Positions 17,738-26,388 of a stretch of 64,000 bases of DNA are shown here, one piece after another (position 1 is the first letter of the stretch; each line of letters opens with the position of its first letter). The notes beneath the pieces are model-generated. The model did not search any database, was not told where the DNA came from, and saw nothing but the letters and a program-made list of their open reading frames with translations. The stretch comes from Akkermansia muciniphila (GTDB taxonomy: Bacteria > Verrucomicrobiota > Verrucomicrobiia > Verrucomicrobiales > Akkermansiaceae): positions 1 through 64,000 of the forward strand of contig CAMCIC010000001.1 in NCBI GenBank assembly GCA_945874895.1. Direction: 5' to 3'. The translations under genes were made by a program, and so were the position numbers.

Positions 17738-19873
17738 TTAGAAATCACGCCTTACCGTGATACCGATCTGGCGTGGTTGCGCGAGCGAGTCGTAACGGGT
17801 AGGTGTGTAATCGGTAGCCGGATCATTGCCAAAGAAAAACACGCGCTGGGAGTAATCTTCATCTAACAAATTTCGCACCCACAAACTCACCGTCCAGTCA
17901 TCCTTGGTGTAGCCTATGCTCGCATTCATTTGGAAGAATCCATCGCGCTTTTCGTCATGATCAGTGGACTCGTAAAACTCACTGCGGCCCGTCAAATCCA
18001 GCGTGCTAAAAAAACCACACTCATGTTGGTATCTACCGCCGATCGAGAACGTTTGTGCCGGAGTCGCCGCCAGTTTCCGACCACCACCCGTGCCTCCTTT
18101 GGACAAGGTATAGGCATCGATCGAAGATTCCATCAGACCAATGCTATTGTAGAGTGAAAGTTGGGTATTCACCTGAAGTGCCGACTCGATCTCCACACCG
18201 GTGATGGAGGAATCGCCACCATTTTCTTGGGCAAAACTGAAGTTCCCCCCCTGCCCATCGGAGTATCGCACTTGGGTATTGTGACGCTGCATGTAGAATC
18301 CCGTGAGCGAGGAGGTGAGACGACCATCCCACCAATAGCCGCGGAGACCCAGCTCGTAATTCCAGAGGTCTTCCGTGCCGAAGTTCAACGGATCTTTGGC
18401 AGGATTGATCTCGCGGGCATCCACATTGAGACCGCCAGCTCTGTAACCTCGCGCCAGAGAAGCAAACCCCATCAGATCATCCATCACATCGTGCTCATAG
18501 GTACATTTCCCACCAAAGATGGTGTCAGAAAAATCAGGGGAAAATGCATCGCCATTGCTTGGATTCAAGCTGTCCGCTGAGGAATCGATGTGCTCCAAAC
18601 GCAGGCCCAAAATCAATCTGTCACGCTTTGAAACATCATGACCCGCTTGACCAAACAAGGCGTAATTGGCGGATGTAAAATCCGTATCCAATCGCGGCAC
18701 ACGATGATCTTCCCCCCTGATATACTGGCTTTTTTCCTGAATCACCCCGGCATAGGCTCCAAGCGTCCAGCGATCGATGAAACCGAATGCGCGCTCGGCA
18801 TCGGGAGTCGAATCGAGGCGCATCTCCTGGGCGAAATTTCCCCGCTCACGGGTCAACTCGCTGACTCCTTGATAAGACGCCGAAGTCCAGTCTTCATCGT
18901 AACTGTAGAATGAATCGGTGAATGTGCCCGAGGTGATGGATGTCAATTTCACGCCCTGCCAGCCATCGTAGGTCACCCGCACACTACCGCCGATCGATCG
19001 CTGGAAATCGCGGCCAGGTTCATCGCTGTAGGTATTGCGACCGTTGTTATCGAGCGCGAATTCATCGTAACCATTGTCCAGATACGCATGGAAAAACGTG
19101 GCATCCACCCGCAGATCGCGGTTCGGATTCCAGGTCAGGCGAAAGCGTGACGTCCACTCATCGAGCGCGTTGGTATCCTCGTTGAGAAACACATTTTTGC
19201 GGAAGCCATCGCTCTGGTTCCGATAGAGCGAAAATCGGAACATCAGCTCCTCAGGATTGCGTTGCAGCACTGGACCACCGAAGGCCAGTCCCGCTGCAAA
19301 AAGATCATCCTGCCCCGCCGTCACCTCGCTACGTCCCGTCCAATACGGCGTGGGACTGGCGGAAATCATGCGCACCATCCCCCCAGCGGCATTGACGCCA
19401 AAGGAACCTGCCTGTGGTCCGCGCAGGACCTCCACTTGCTCCATGTCAAAGGCACTGGCCACGGAAGCGATGCCGGTGAAGTCGATGTCATCCACCAGAA
19501 AGCGCACGGAGAAATCCGGTGTCTCGCCCTCGAACTGAGAGTTCTCCCCCATGCCTCGCAACTGGAAATACCTCGGGCGCGACGTGCCGCCGCTGTAGGT
19601 GAGATTGGGAGTGCGTTCGATCAAATCCGCGAAGTGGCGGATGTTCGGATTCTTCAATCCCTCCGCATCATAGACGGACACACTCGCGGGAATGTCGCTG
19701 AGCAGGGATTGCCACAGATCTGAGGTGACAACGATCTCCTTGAGCTCCTTGCCCTGCGGCGAGGGCTCTTCCTTTTTGGGCTCGATCTCCTGGGCGAAGC
19801 CGCAGGCCAGTGGCAAAAATCCGAGGCTGCCGAACGAAAACTTCCGGAATGTGTGTGATGTGCTGTGATTCAT
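17738..19873 (-). CDS. TonB-dependent outer-membrane receptor, probably for thiamine
   Basis: A 711-residue receptor. The signal peptide ends near ACGFAQ, then comes KELKEIVVTSDLWQ, a TonB-box-like stretch. The plug domain follows (LLSDIPASVSVYDAEGL to about residue 190, including QVEVLRGPQAGSFGVNAAGG, the plug signature). The rest is a 22-strand barrel with a C-terminal ending GITVRRDF, an aromatic-terminated last strand. The ATG at 19873 was chosen because it gives the signal peptide directly; a longer frame to 19963 would cover leader RNA. A TPP riboswitch lies 114 bases upstream, so expression should fall when thiamine pyrophosphate is plentiful. I infer uptake of thiamine or its derivatives across the outer membrane. 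Confidence 0.92.
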   Translation of the reverse strand: MNHSTSHTFRKFSFGSLGFLPLACGFAQEIEPKKEEPSPQGKELKEIVVTSDLWQSLLSDIPASVSVYDAEGLKNPNIRHFADLIERTPNLTYSGGTSRPRYFQLRGMGENSQFEGETPDFSVRFLVDDIDFTGIASVASAFDMEQVEVLRGPQAGSFGVNAAGGMVRMISASPTPYWTGRSEVTAGQDDLFAAGLAFGGPVLQRNPEELMFRFSLYRNQSDGFRKNVFLNEDTNALDEWTSRFRLTWNPNRDLRVDATFFHAYLDNGYDEFALDNNGRNTYSDEPGRDFQRSIGGSVRVTYDGWQGVKLTSITSGTFTDSFYSYDEDWTSASYQGVSELTRERGNFAQEMRLDSTPDAERAFGFIDRWTLGAYAGVIQEKSQYIRGEDHRVPRLDTDFTSANYALFGQAGHDVSKRDRLILGLRLEHIDSSADSLNPSNGDAFSPDFSDTIFGGKCTYEHDVMDDLMGFASLARGYRAGGLNVDAREINPAKDPLNFGTEDLWNYELGLRGYWWDGRLTSSLTGFYMQRHNTQVRYSDGQGGNFSFAQENGGDSSITGVEIESALQVNTQLSLYNSIGLMESSIDAYTLSKGGTGGGRKLAATPAQTFSIGGRYQHECGFFSTLDLTGRSEFYESTDHDEKRDGFFQMNASIGYTKDDWTVSLWVRNLLDEDYSQRVFFFGNDPATDYTPTRYDSLAQPRQIGITVRRDF

Positions 19874-19986
19874 GGTGGTGTGATTCGTTTGATGTCCACA
19901 CCCCACAGCAGCCGAAGAAAGATCACCACTGTCATCCTGTGAAGGCCTTTTGCCAGCCATCACACAACCACCACGGATCTCTCACT

Positions 19987-20087
19987 CTCGACTTCCTACG
20001 GCGGTGCGAACCGCATCAGGTTCCAAGGGTCCTTCAAACGAAGTCTCAGCCGTGCTTTCGCGAAAAAAACACCGCACCCCTGTCAAG
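19987..20087 (-). promoter_or_regulatory. TPP (THI-box) riboswitch
   Basis: Read on the minus strand, this 101-base segment carries the conserved parts of the thiamine pyrophosphate aptamer in order: ACAGGGGTGCGG near the 5' end, GGCTGAGAC, GACCCTTGGAACCTGAT, then CACCGCCGTAGGAAG at the 3' end. The outer stem P1 forms between CTTGAC (20082-20087) and GTCGAG (19987-19992), six pairs with one G-U. The gap to the receptor start is 114 bases. I did not find a strong terminator or a clear sequestered ribosome-binding site there, so how it switches is open. It makes the downstream receptor, transporter and kinase a TPP-repressed unit. Confidence 0.94.
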
Positions 20088-20242
20088 ATTGCAGGGAATA
20101 CCTACGAACGCAGCACCCCGCTGGCAAGGAAAAAAACGGAAGAATACTCAACATGATCAAATACACCTATGCAACTAAGCAGCCTAATTAACAAAGAGGC
20201 TGTCCAAATCTCAGGGGGCACTACACATCGAGCAGCGTTTCC
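20088..20242. other. Non-coding gap upstream of the TPP riboswitch
   Basis: With the riboswitch and the receptor leader, this forms a 369-base stretch without a gene (19874-20242). This part should hold the promoter of the riboswitch transcript, but I see no convincing -35/-10 pair. A 6-base inverted repeat, CAGCCT at 20180-20185 and AGGCTG at 20197-20202, lies downstream of the DUF3472 gene. It has an 11-base loop and no following T-run, so it is at best a weak terminator. Confidence 0.4.
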
Positions 20243-21544
20243 TCAAGGCAGTTTCGCGAAATCGATCACCGGCTTTTTCTCCGGTGTGGGCTTGCGTTCG
20301 AACCACTGGTTGGCTTTCACGTTGTCGCTGAAAAATCCGCCGTTGCGCATGAAGAAGCCGCCTTCGGTGACACACCCGGCGAAGTCGAGCCGATGCCCGC
20401 CGCCGCCCGTGCCATCGGTGGTGAAACGCGCGCGTGTCAGCTCGTGCCACTGGTCCTCGGTGTCGCAGACCCATTGGTTGCCGTGCAGCGAGCGGCGTTC
20501 GCGGAAGCCATCGCGATCATAAAAGTTTTCCAAAAACGAATGGAAGCCCGTGAGGTGCTTGTTCGTCTTGGGTCGTGAAAAACGAGCGATGAGTTCCCAG
20601 TCATCCTTGCCCACCTCGCCGAACCACGCGGCATAGATCGTGTTGCCCTTGCCATCGGGTTGGGCGGAGTTAAGAAAGCGATAGGTGGTGCCGGATTTCC
20701 AAGGGTAAATCTTATAGCTCTGTCCGCCTGATCCTTCGCCACCAAACTCACCGCCGCGAACGCCCTCGCCCTTGGCTAACAATTTCACGCGGTCGGACTC
20801 GGGGATGCTTTTCGGGTCATTGGTGGAAAAGGGACTCCACACGGAGAACAGGATCCAGCGCTCGTTCGCGCTTTTCACCTGAATGCCGAAGTAGCCTTCA
20901 CCGAAGCCATTGGCCATGTAGTAGGAACCCGCGGGATCTTCGCCGGGCTTCACCGTGATCTCGCTGTAGGCATAGCTGATGTTTTTGCCGCGCGGCATTT
21001 CGTAGCCCATGTGCACGGATGGTCCGCGACGCCCCCAGTAAAACATGTTGCCCTCGTTGTTTTTGACGCAATGCAATTTCACGTCGGGAGTGGCGGATTT
21101 CACGAGCAAGTCCGTGACGCGGGCGAAAGAACCGGCATCGGCACGCTGACCGGACAAATCGACACGAACGTAGCCGGGCTTGGCCACATCGATCCTGCCG
21201 ATATCGATCTCCTGCGAGGCCGCACCTTTGACCGGTAGTGACCAACGTTGCCCACCGACGGCGACTTTCAGCACCGACTCGCCCTGCTCCTGCTGGGCGC
21301 GGGCGGCCAATGACAATTGGCAGGCGCGATCCACATGAAAATACACCGAAACCACCGTGGCGGGATCACTCCAACGCGTTGACCCGCGCTCCAATCCATC
21401 GCGACTGCCGTGGGCGCTGCTAGTCACAAAAGCATTGCCACCGAGAGGCACATACCAAGCCGCCGAGTCCGCGGCCTGCAGCGCAGAAGCGCCGCAAAAG
21501 GCCTTAAACGAGAATTTTGCAAAAAATCGAAGTGTATGATTCAT
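20243..21544 (-). CDS. DUF3472 domain protein with DUF5077-like N-terminal domain, secreted
   Basis: A 433-residue exported protein; the signal region ends near ASALQA. Residues 25-150 form a beta domain (DUF5077-like) containing WYVPLGGNAF and VSVYFHVDRACQLSLAARA. Residues 165-345 are the DUF3472 part, with NMFYWGRRGPSVHMGYEMP, GFGEGYFGIQVKS and LFSVWSPFSTNDP. Such proteins occur widely in Bacteroidetes and Verrucomicrobia and are suspected to act on glycans or sulfated material, but no activity is established. The last 80 residues include an apparent Gly-rich loop, TDGTGGGGHRLDFAG. It stands alone on the minus strand, downstream of nothing and upstream of the riboswitch region. Confidence 0.85.
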   Translation of the reverse strand: MNHTLRFFAKFSFKAFCGASALQAADSAAWYVPLGGNAFVTSSAHGSRDGLERGSTRWSDPATVVSVYFHVDRACQLSLAARAQQEQGESVLKVAVGGQRWSLPVKGAASQEIDIGRIDVAKPGYVRVDLSGQRADAGSFARVTDLLVKSATPDVKLHCVKNNEGNMFYWGRRGPSVHMGYEMPRGKNISYAYSEITVKPGEDPAGSYYMANGFGEGYFGIQVKSANERWILFSVWSPFSTNDPKSIPESDRVKLLAKGEGVRGGEFGGEGSGGQSYKIYPWKSGTTYRFLNSAQPDGKGNTIYAAWFGEVGKDDWELIARFSRPKTNKHLTGFHSFLENFYDRDGFRERRSLHGNQWVCDTEDQWHELTRARFTTDGTGGGGHRLDFAGCVTEGGFFMRNGGFFSDNVKANQWFERKPTPEKKPVIDFAKLP

Positions 21545-21626
21545 GATTACAGGCTAACCGCCGTCAGAATATGGTTTTGTCTCTGATCTTGCCAATGTTT
21601 GTTTTCTGGATAGATTGGGCAGAGAT

Positions 21627-22586
21627 ATGAAAGCGATATGGCATGTGACATTTTATCTACTGGCGTTGCCGGTCTTCGGTCAGGAGACTGTGGAGCGCTT
21701 GGATCCGAAACTCGATGCGATCATCGCGCCGGGCACTGTGGTAGAGACCCTGTGCCAAGGGTTCCTGTGGGCGGAGGGCCCCGTGTGGGATGAGAGAGAG
21801 AAACGGTTGCTATTTTCAGACGTCCCGCGCAACACCATCTTTGCTTGGACCGAGGGCATGAAAGACGCCCGTGAGTTCATGAAGCCGTCAGGATTTACCG
21901 GCGTATCTGACTACGGTCGTGAAGCGGGCTCCAATGGACTAGCGATCGACGCTAAGGGTCAACTGGTGCTTTGCGAGCATGGTGACCGCCGCGTGTCCTA
22001 CCTCACTCCCCAAGGCGGAAAACGCACTCTAACAGATCACTACCAAGGCAAGCGTTTCCACTCGCCGAACGATCTCGTAATTGCCAAAAATGGTGACATC
22101 TATTTCACCGATCCGCCCTACGGTCTGCCTTCCAGGGATCAGCAAAAGTTCCGCGAACTGGACTTTCATGGCGTCTATCGGGTGGGAGCTGATGGTGAGG
22201 CGCATCTGCTGACGCGAGAATTGGATCGCCCCAATGGGGTAGCATTGTCTCCCGATGAAAAAACGCTATACGTGGCGCAATCGCACCCGCCGCGCGCAAT
22301 CATCATGGCCTATCCCGTCAAAGAAAATGGCGATCTCGGCGCGGGCAAGGTGTTTTTTGACACCAAGGGCCTGAGTGGCCCAGGTCTGCCGGATGGCATC
22401 AAGGTTCATGCGACGGGATGGGTGTTTTCCACCGGTCCCGGCGGTGTCCTCATCCTGGATGATGGCGGAAAACTCCTAGGGCGCGTTGTTTGCGGCCGCC
22501 CGACTGCGAACGTGGCATTCGGCCCTGGCCAGAAATCCCTTTTCATCACCTCGAAGGATCGTGTCTTACGACTGCCGCTTCGTTAG
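21627..22586 (+). CDS. SMP-30/gluconolactonase-family protein, exported
   Basis: A 319-residue six-bladed beta-propeller with signal peptide ending PVFGQ. Residues 30-70 read VVETLCQGFLWAEGPVWDER, the metal-ligand Glu of the family, followed by LLFSDVPRN. Later come GSNGLAIDAKGQLVLCEHGD, FHSPNDLVIAKNGDIYFTDP with the Asn and Asp metal ligands, and LDRPNGVALSPDEKTLYVAQ. Members hydrolyse sugar lactones such as gluconolactone, with a divalent metal; a periplasmic form fits lactones produced by dehydrogenases. The start at 21627 puts the signal peptide at the N-terminus. The DUF2721 gene follows 12 bases later. Confidence 0.88.
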   Translation: MKAIWHVTFYLLALPVFGQETVERLDPKLDAIIAPGTVVETLCQGFLWAEGPVWDEREKRLLFSDVPRNTIFAWTEGMKDAREFMKPSGFTGVSDYGREAGSNGLAIDAKGQLVLCEHGDRRVSYLTPQGGKRTLTDHYQGKRFHSPNDLVIAKNGDIYFTDPPYGLPSRDQQKFRELDFHGVYRVGADGEAHLLTRELDRPNGVALSPDEKTLYVAQSHPPRAIIMAYPVKENGDLGAGKVFFDTKGLSGPGLPDGIKVHATGWVFSTGPGGVLILDDGGKLLGRVVCGRPTANVAFGPGQKSLFITSKDRVLRLPLR

Positions 22587-22598
22587 AAAAAACGCACC

Positions 22599-23036
22599 AT
22601 GGAACTCACACTCTCCAGTCCTGCCGTCTTGTTCCCTGCAATTTCTCTGTTGTTTCTGGCTTACACCAACCGATTTTTGCATCTCTCGGCGCTGGTGCGT
22701 AAGCTGCACTCGGACTGGCTGCTAGGCCACGAGCCAGGAGTGCGGGCGCAGATTGCCAACCTCAGACAACGCATCGATCTGATCCGCTGGTGTCAGGCGG
22801 TGGGGATCGTGAGCTTAGTCGGCTGTTTGGCATCGATGCTGAGTTTGCTTGCGGAGCTAACGCGAGTGGCTCTGGGGCTCTTCGCTTTCAGCGCCATCAG
22901 CATGGCCGCATCTCTCGTGCTAGCTCTATGGGAAGTGATGATTTCTGGAGGAGCGCTCAACATCTATCTTGCCGAAATGTCGGACTCAGCCTCCACCCCT
23001 GAAAACACGCAACCGAAAATGCCGCCCCAGTCGTGA
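22599..23036 (+). CDS. DUF2721 membrane protein
   Basis: A 145-residue membrane protein. The N-terminal segment SPAVLFPAISLLFLAYTNRF (residues 7-26) is characteristic of DUF2721. A cytoplasmic helix containing RAQIANLRQRIDLIRWCQAV follows, and then two long hydrophobic helices at about residues 62-82 and 85-110. DUF2721 has no assigned function. Its gene begins 12 bases after the lactonase stop and probably shares that transcript, although no functional link is obvious. The downstream gene starts 70 bases later. Confidence 0.85.
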   Translation: MELTLSSPAVLFPAISLLFLAYTNRFLHLSALVRKLHSDWLLGHEPGVRAQIANLRQRIDLIRWCQAVGIVSLVGCLASMLSLLAELTRVALGLFAFSAISMAASLVLALWEVMISGGALNIYLAEMSDSASTPENTQPKMPPQS

Positions 23037-23106
23037 ACGCTCTTCACCTCATCGAATCACTTGTAAGACCCCAGCGCATCTTTTCGTATGCCAAAACCAA
23101 CATTGC

Positions 23107-26100
23107 ATGAAATTTTTCCGTTCCATTTTCCTGATTCTGATGGGCATCGGGCTCACCGCCTGCGATCGACCCAACTCGTCTGCCCAGTCACAAGGAGATG
23201 AGTCCGCTCCATTGTCAGCCAGTGCCGTAGATCAGAGGCCGCTGACTGCAATCGCTGCGCTTCCAGAAACGATCTCCTTTAACGAACACATTCAGCCCAT
23301 CCTCTCGGACACATGCTACCATTGCCACGGCCCCGACTCAGGCACTCGTGAGCCGAAAAAGGAGCCACTGCGCCTGGATCGCGCGGAATATGCCTTTGCC
23401 AAACGCGAGGATGGTCGCGAGGTCATCAAACCGGGCGATCCATCCAACTCGACGATGATCCGGCTCATCAAGGAAAAGGATCCCGATCTGCAAATGCCGC
23501 CACCTGAGGCGCACAAAGAAATCACACAGAGACAGCTCGCTCTGCTGGAGCGCTGGATTGAACAAGGCGCAAAATACGAAGAGCACTGGTCCTTCATCGC
23601 TCCGAAAAAATCCCCCGTTCCTGAGGTAAAGCAAAAGGACTGGGTGAAAAATCCCATCGACGCGTTCATTCTTCAGAGACTGGAGCAGGAAAACTTCAAG
23701 CCCAACCCTGTAGAGAATGCCCGCCGTTTGTATCGTCGGATGAGTTATGATCTCACCGGTCTGCCGCCCGCGCCCGAAGCCGTTGACGCCTTTGAGAAGG
23801 AATTCACGGTGGATGCCGACAAGGCGATAGGAGAAGCAGCAGATAAGATGATGTCGTCCGTGCGAGGCGCCGAGCATTTTGCGCGGCAGTGGCTGGATGC
23901 CGTGCGCTACGCTGACACGCACGGCATCCACATCGACAATTATCGTTCGATCTGGCCCTATCGCGATTGGGTCATCGATGCCTTCCGCCAGAACATGCCA
24001 TGGGATCGCTTCACCATCGAACAAATCGGCGGCGATCTTTTGCCAGAATCCACGTTGGATCAAAAGATTGCGACGGGTTACGGACGCTGCATGCCCACCA
24101 CAGGCGAGGGTGGAGCGATCGCGGATGAATATTTCGCGATCTACGCGGGCGACCAGGTCGCTACCACTTCCGCCCTGTGGTTGGGCCTCTCCACACAATG
24201 TGCCGCATGCCACGATCATAAGTTCGATCCTGTGAGCACCAAAGAATTCTATCAATTGACCGCATTCTTCCGCAATACGCCGATGTCTGCACTTGATGGA
24301 AATAACGCCAATCATCCACCTAACCTGTTCGCCGCGGCCAAGGAAGACCGCCCGCGCTTGGAAACAATCACCAAGGAAATCGCCACCCTTGAGAAACTTC
24401 TCGCCGAGCGTGAGAAGAATGCCAAAAAGGATTTCGAAACATGGCTCGCCTCCCAGTCGGCACCTGCACCTGATGCCCCTGATCCATCCCTCGTATTTTC
24501 CTTACCACTCAACGAATCAGAAGGACCTATCCGTGGCACCTTGATGGGGCGACCCTATGAAAACACCGCTGCGATCCAGCGACGCGACGGCCCCAACGGC
24601 AAGGCACTCTTAGCCAATGCCCAGGTGATTACGATCGGAGATGTCGGTAATTTCAAACGCACGGACTCCTTCTCTTATTCGACCTTTGTTTACGTGGAGG
24701 GGCAACCAAACGGAGCTGTCTTCGGCCGAATGAACAATGCGGAAAACTACCGTGGATGGGACTTCTGGCTCGAAAACGGCAAGCCTTCCGTGCATGTCAT
24801 CGATCAGTTTCCCGCCACTGCTGGAAAAATCATCGCCAACGATGTGCTCACGCCAGGGCAGTGGCACCATGTCGCTGTCGTGTTTGATGGCACGAAACCG
24901 TCCGACAAGACATTGGCCATTTATGTGAATGGCAAATTGAGCGCGCACACGTCTGCCGTGAAAAACGTGGGGCCGAACATTCAAACCGCAGTTCCTTTTA
25001 CCATAGGATCTCGCACGGGGGGCAGCAAAATCATCGGCACCACCGCCATCCAGGATTTCCGCCTATACAACCGCGCATTGAGTGCGGTGGACATCGCCGC
25101 ACTGGCGTCCCGCTCGACCTTGCAAAACATCCTCGCCCTGCCTGCGGACCAGCGCACACCTGCACAAACAAAAGCGCTCTATCAAACTTTCCTCGCGAAT
25201 CACGATAAGGTGAGCGCAAAATCCCGCGATACGATCGCCCACTGGAAAAAAGAACAGGAGGAGATCAATGCTCGGGGCGCCTTGACATTGGTCATGCAGG
25301 AAAAAGCCAACACCGAACCCTTCGCGCACGTATTGAATCGCGGATCCTATTCTGACAAAGGAGAAAAGGTGGGCGTGGGCACTCCGAAGGTATTGCCCCC
25401 CATGACGGATGCCATGCCGAAGAACCGCCTGGGCTTGGGTCAATGGCTCATGGATCCGAACAATCCGCTGGTCGGACGTGTTACCATGAATCGCCTCTGG
25501 GGCTATGTCTTCGGAAGTGGCATTGTCGAGACAGTGGAGGACTTTGGCATCATGGGCGCGCGCCCATCGCATCCGAAACTTCTCGATTGGCTCGCCGTGG
25601 AATTCCGCGAATCCGGATGGAACTATCGTCACATGGCGAAACTGATGGTCACCTCGGCCACCTACCGTCAATCCGCCCTGATTGCGCCCGAAAAACTGGA
25701 ACGTGATCCGCTCAATCGTTTGCTGGGACATGCTCCGCGTCACCGACTGGAAGCCGAGTCACTTCGCGACGGCATCCTGCAACAATCGCAGCTTCTCGCT
25801 GCTACCGTGGGCGGGCCCTCGGTCAAACCTTACCAACCGGAAGGCATTTGGGAAGCAGTCGCCATGGCTCAATCCAATACGCGCCACTATGTGCAGGATA
25901 GCGGCGAAAAACTCTATCGTCGGTCCATGTATACTTTGTGGAAACGCACCGCGCCAGCGCCTACGATGGAAATCCTCAACGCGCCGAGCCGTGAGGTATT
26001 CTGCGTACGGCGTGAACGTACCAACACGCCTTTGCAAGCCTTCGTGACATTGAATGATCCTCAATTTGTCGAGGCGTATCGTCAACTCGCGTCGCTCGCC

Positions 26101-26367
26101 ATGAAATCGACGAGCGATGTCACCGCCCGACATCAATTCATCGCCCAGCGCGTTCTCGCCCGCCCTCTTGCGGCAGCAGAAATTGCCCCATTGCAAGCCA
26201 CTTTGGATTCCTCGCTGCAGCACTTCGAAGCACACCCCGAGGATGCCAGCAAACTCATCGCAGTTGGCGTCAGCAAGGCTGAAACGGCACTATCCGCCAA
26301 GGAACTCGCCGCCTGGACCGTAGTCACCAGCCAACTGGCAAATCTGGATGAAGCCTTGACCAAATAA
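23107..26367 (+). CDS. DUF1549/DUF1553 cytochrome-type protein (PSD1 family) with LamG-like insert
   Basis: A 1086-residue lipoprotein-like protein. The N-terminus MKFFRSIFLILMGIGLTAC has a lipobox with Cys19. Residues about 50-150 form a planctomycete-type cytochrome c domain with heme motif CYHCH. DUF1549 spans about 175-410 and contains the family's second motif CAACH near residue 365. A concanavalin-like (LamG) domain sits at about 458-668, with TPGQWHHVAVVFDGTKPSDK. DUF1553 spans about 770-1020 (RVTMNRLWGYVFGSG). This is the usual composite of the family, which is always found with a DUF1501 partner, encoded 21 bases downstream. Both are thought to work in the periplasm on polysaccharides, but the reaction is not established. 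The ATG at 23107 yields the signal. Confidence 0.93.
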   Translation: MKFFRSIFLILMGIGLTACDRPNSSAQSQGDESAPLSASAVDQRPLTAIAALPETISFNEHIQPILSDTCYHCHGPDSGTREPKKEPLRLDRAEYAFAKREDGREVIKPGDPSNSTMIRLIKEKDPDLQMPPPEAHKEITQRQLALLERWIEQGAKYEEHWSFIAPKKSPVPEVKQKDWVKNPIDAFILQRLEQENFKPNPVENARRLYRRMSYDLTGLPPAPEAVDAFEKEFTVDADKAIGEAADKMMSSVRGAEHFARQWLDAVRYADTHGIHIDNYRSIWPYRDWVIDAFRQNMPWDRFTIEQIGGDLLPESTLDQKIATGYGRCMPTTGEGGAIADEYFAIYAGDQVATTSALWLGLSTQCAACHDHKFDPVSTKEFYQLTAFFRNTPMSALDGNNANHPPNLFAAAKEDRPRLETITKEIATLEKLLAEREKNAKKDFETWLASQSAPAPDAPDPSLVFSLPLNESEGPIRGTLMGRPYENTAAIQRRDGPNGKALLANAQVITIGDVGNFKRTDSFSYSTFVYVEGQPNGAVFGRMNNAENYRGWDFWLENGKPSVHVIDQFPATAGKIIANDVLTPGQWHHVAVVFDGTKPSDKTLAIYVNGKLSAHTSAVKNVGPNIQTAVPFTIGSRTGGSKIIGTTAIQDFRLYNRALSAVDIAALASRSTLQNILALPADQRTPAQTKALYQTFLANHDKVSAKSRDTIAHWKKEQEEINARGALTLVMQEKANTEPFAHVLNRGSYSDKGEKVGVGTPKVLPPMTDAMPKNRLGLGQWLMDPNNPLVGRVTMNRLWGYVFGSGIVETVEDFGIMGARPSHPKLLDWLAVEFRESGWNYRHMAKLMVTSATYRQSALIAPEKLERDPLNRLLGHAPRHRLEAESLRDGILQQSQLLAATVGGPSVKPYQPEGIWEAVAMAQSNTRHYVQDSGEKLYRRSMYTLWKRTAPAPTMEILNAPSREVFCVRRERTNTPLQAFVTLNDPQFVEAYRQLASLAMKSTSDVTARHQFIAQRVLARPLAAAEIAPLQATLDSSLQHFEAHPEDASKLIAVGVSKAETALSAKELAAWTVVTSQLANLDEALTK

Positions 26368-26388
26368 ACTCCCTGCGCACGTTGCCTT

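Noticed and set aside
23338-24315. A long open frame (about 325 codons) on the minus strand opposite the DUF1549/1553 gene.
   Set aside because: It lies entirely within a strongly supported gene on the other strand, has no recognisable domain or signal, and such antisense frames are expected from the codon pattern here.
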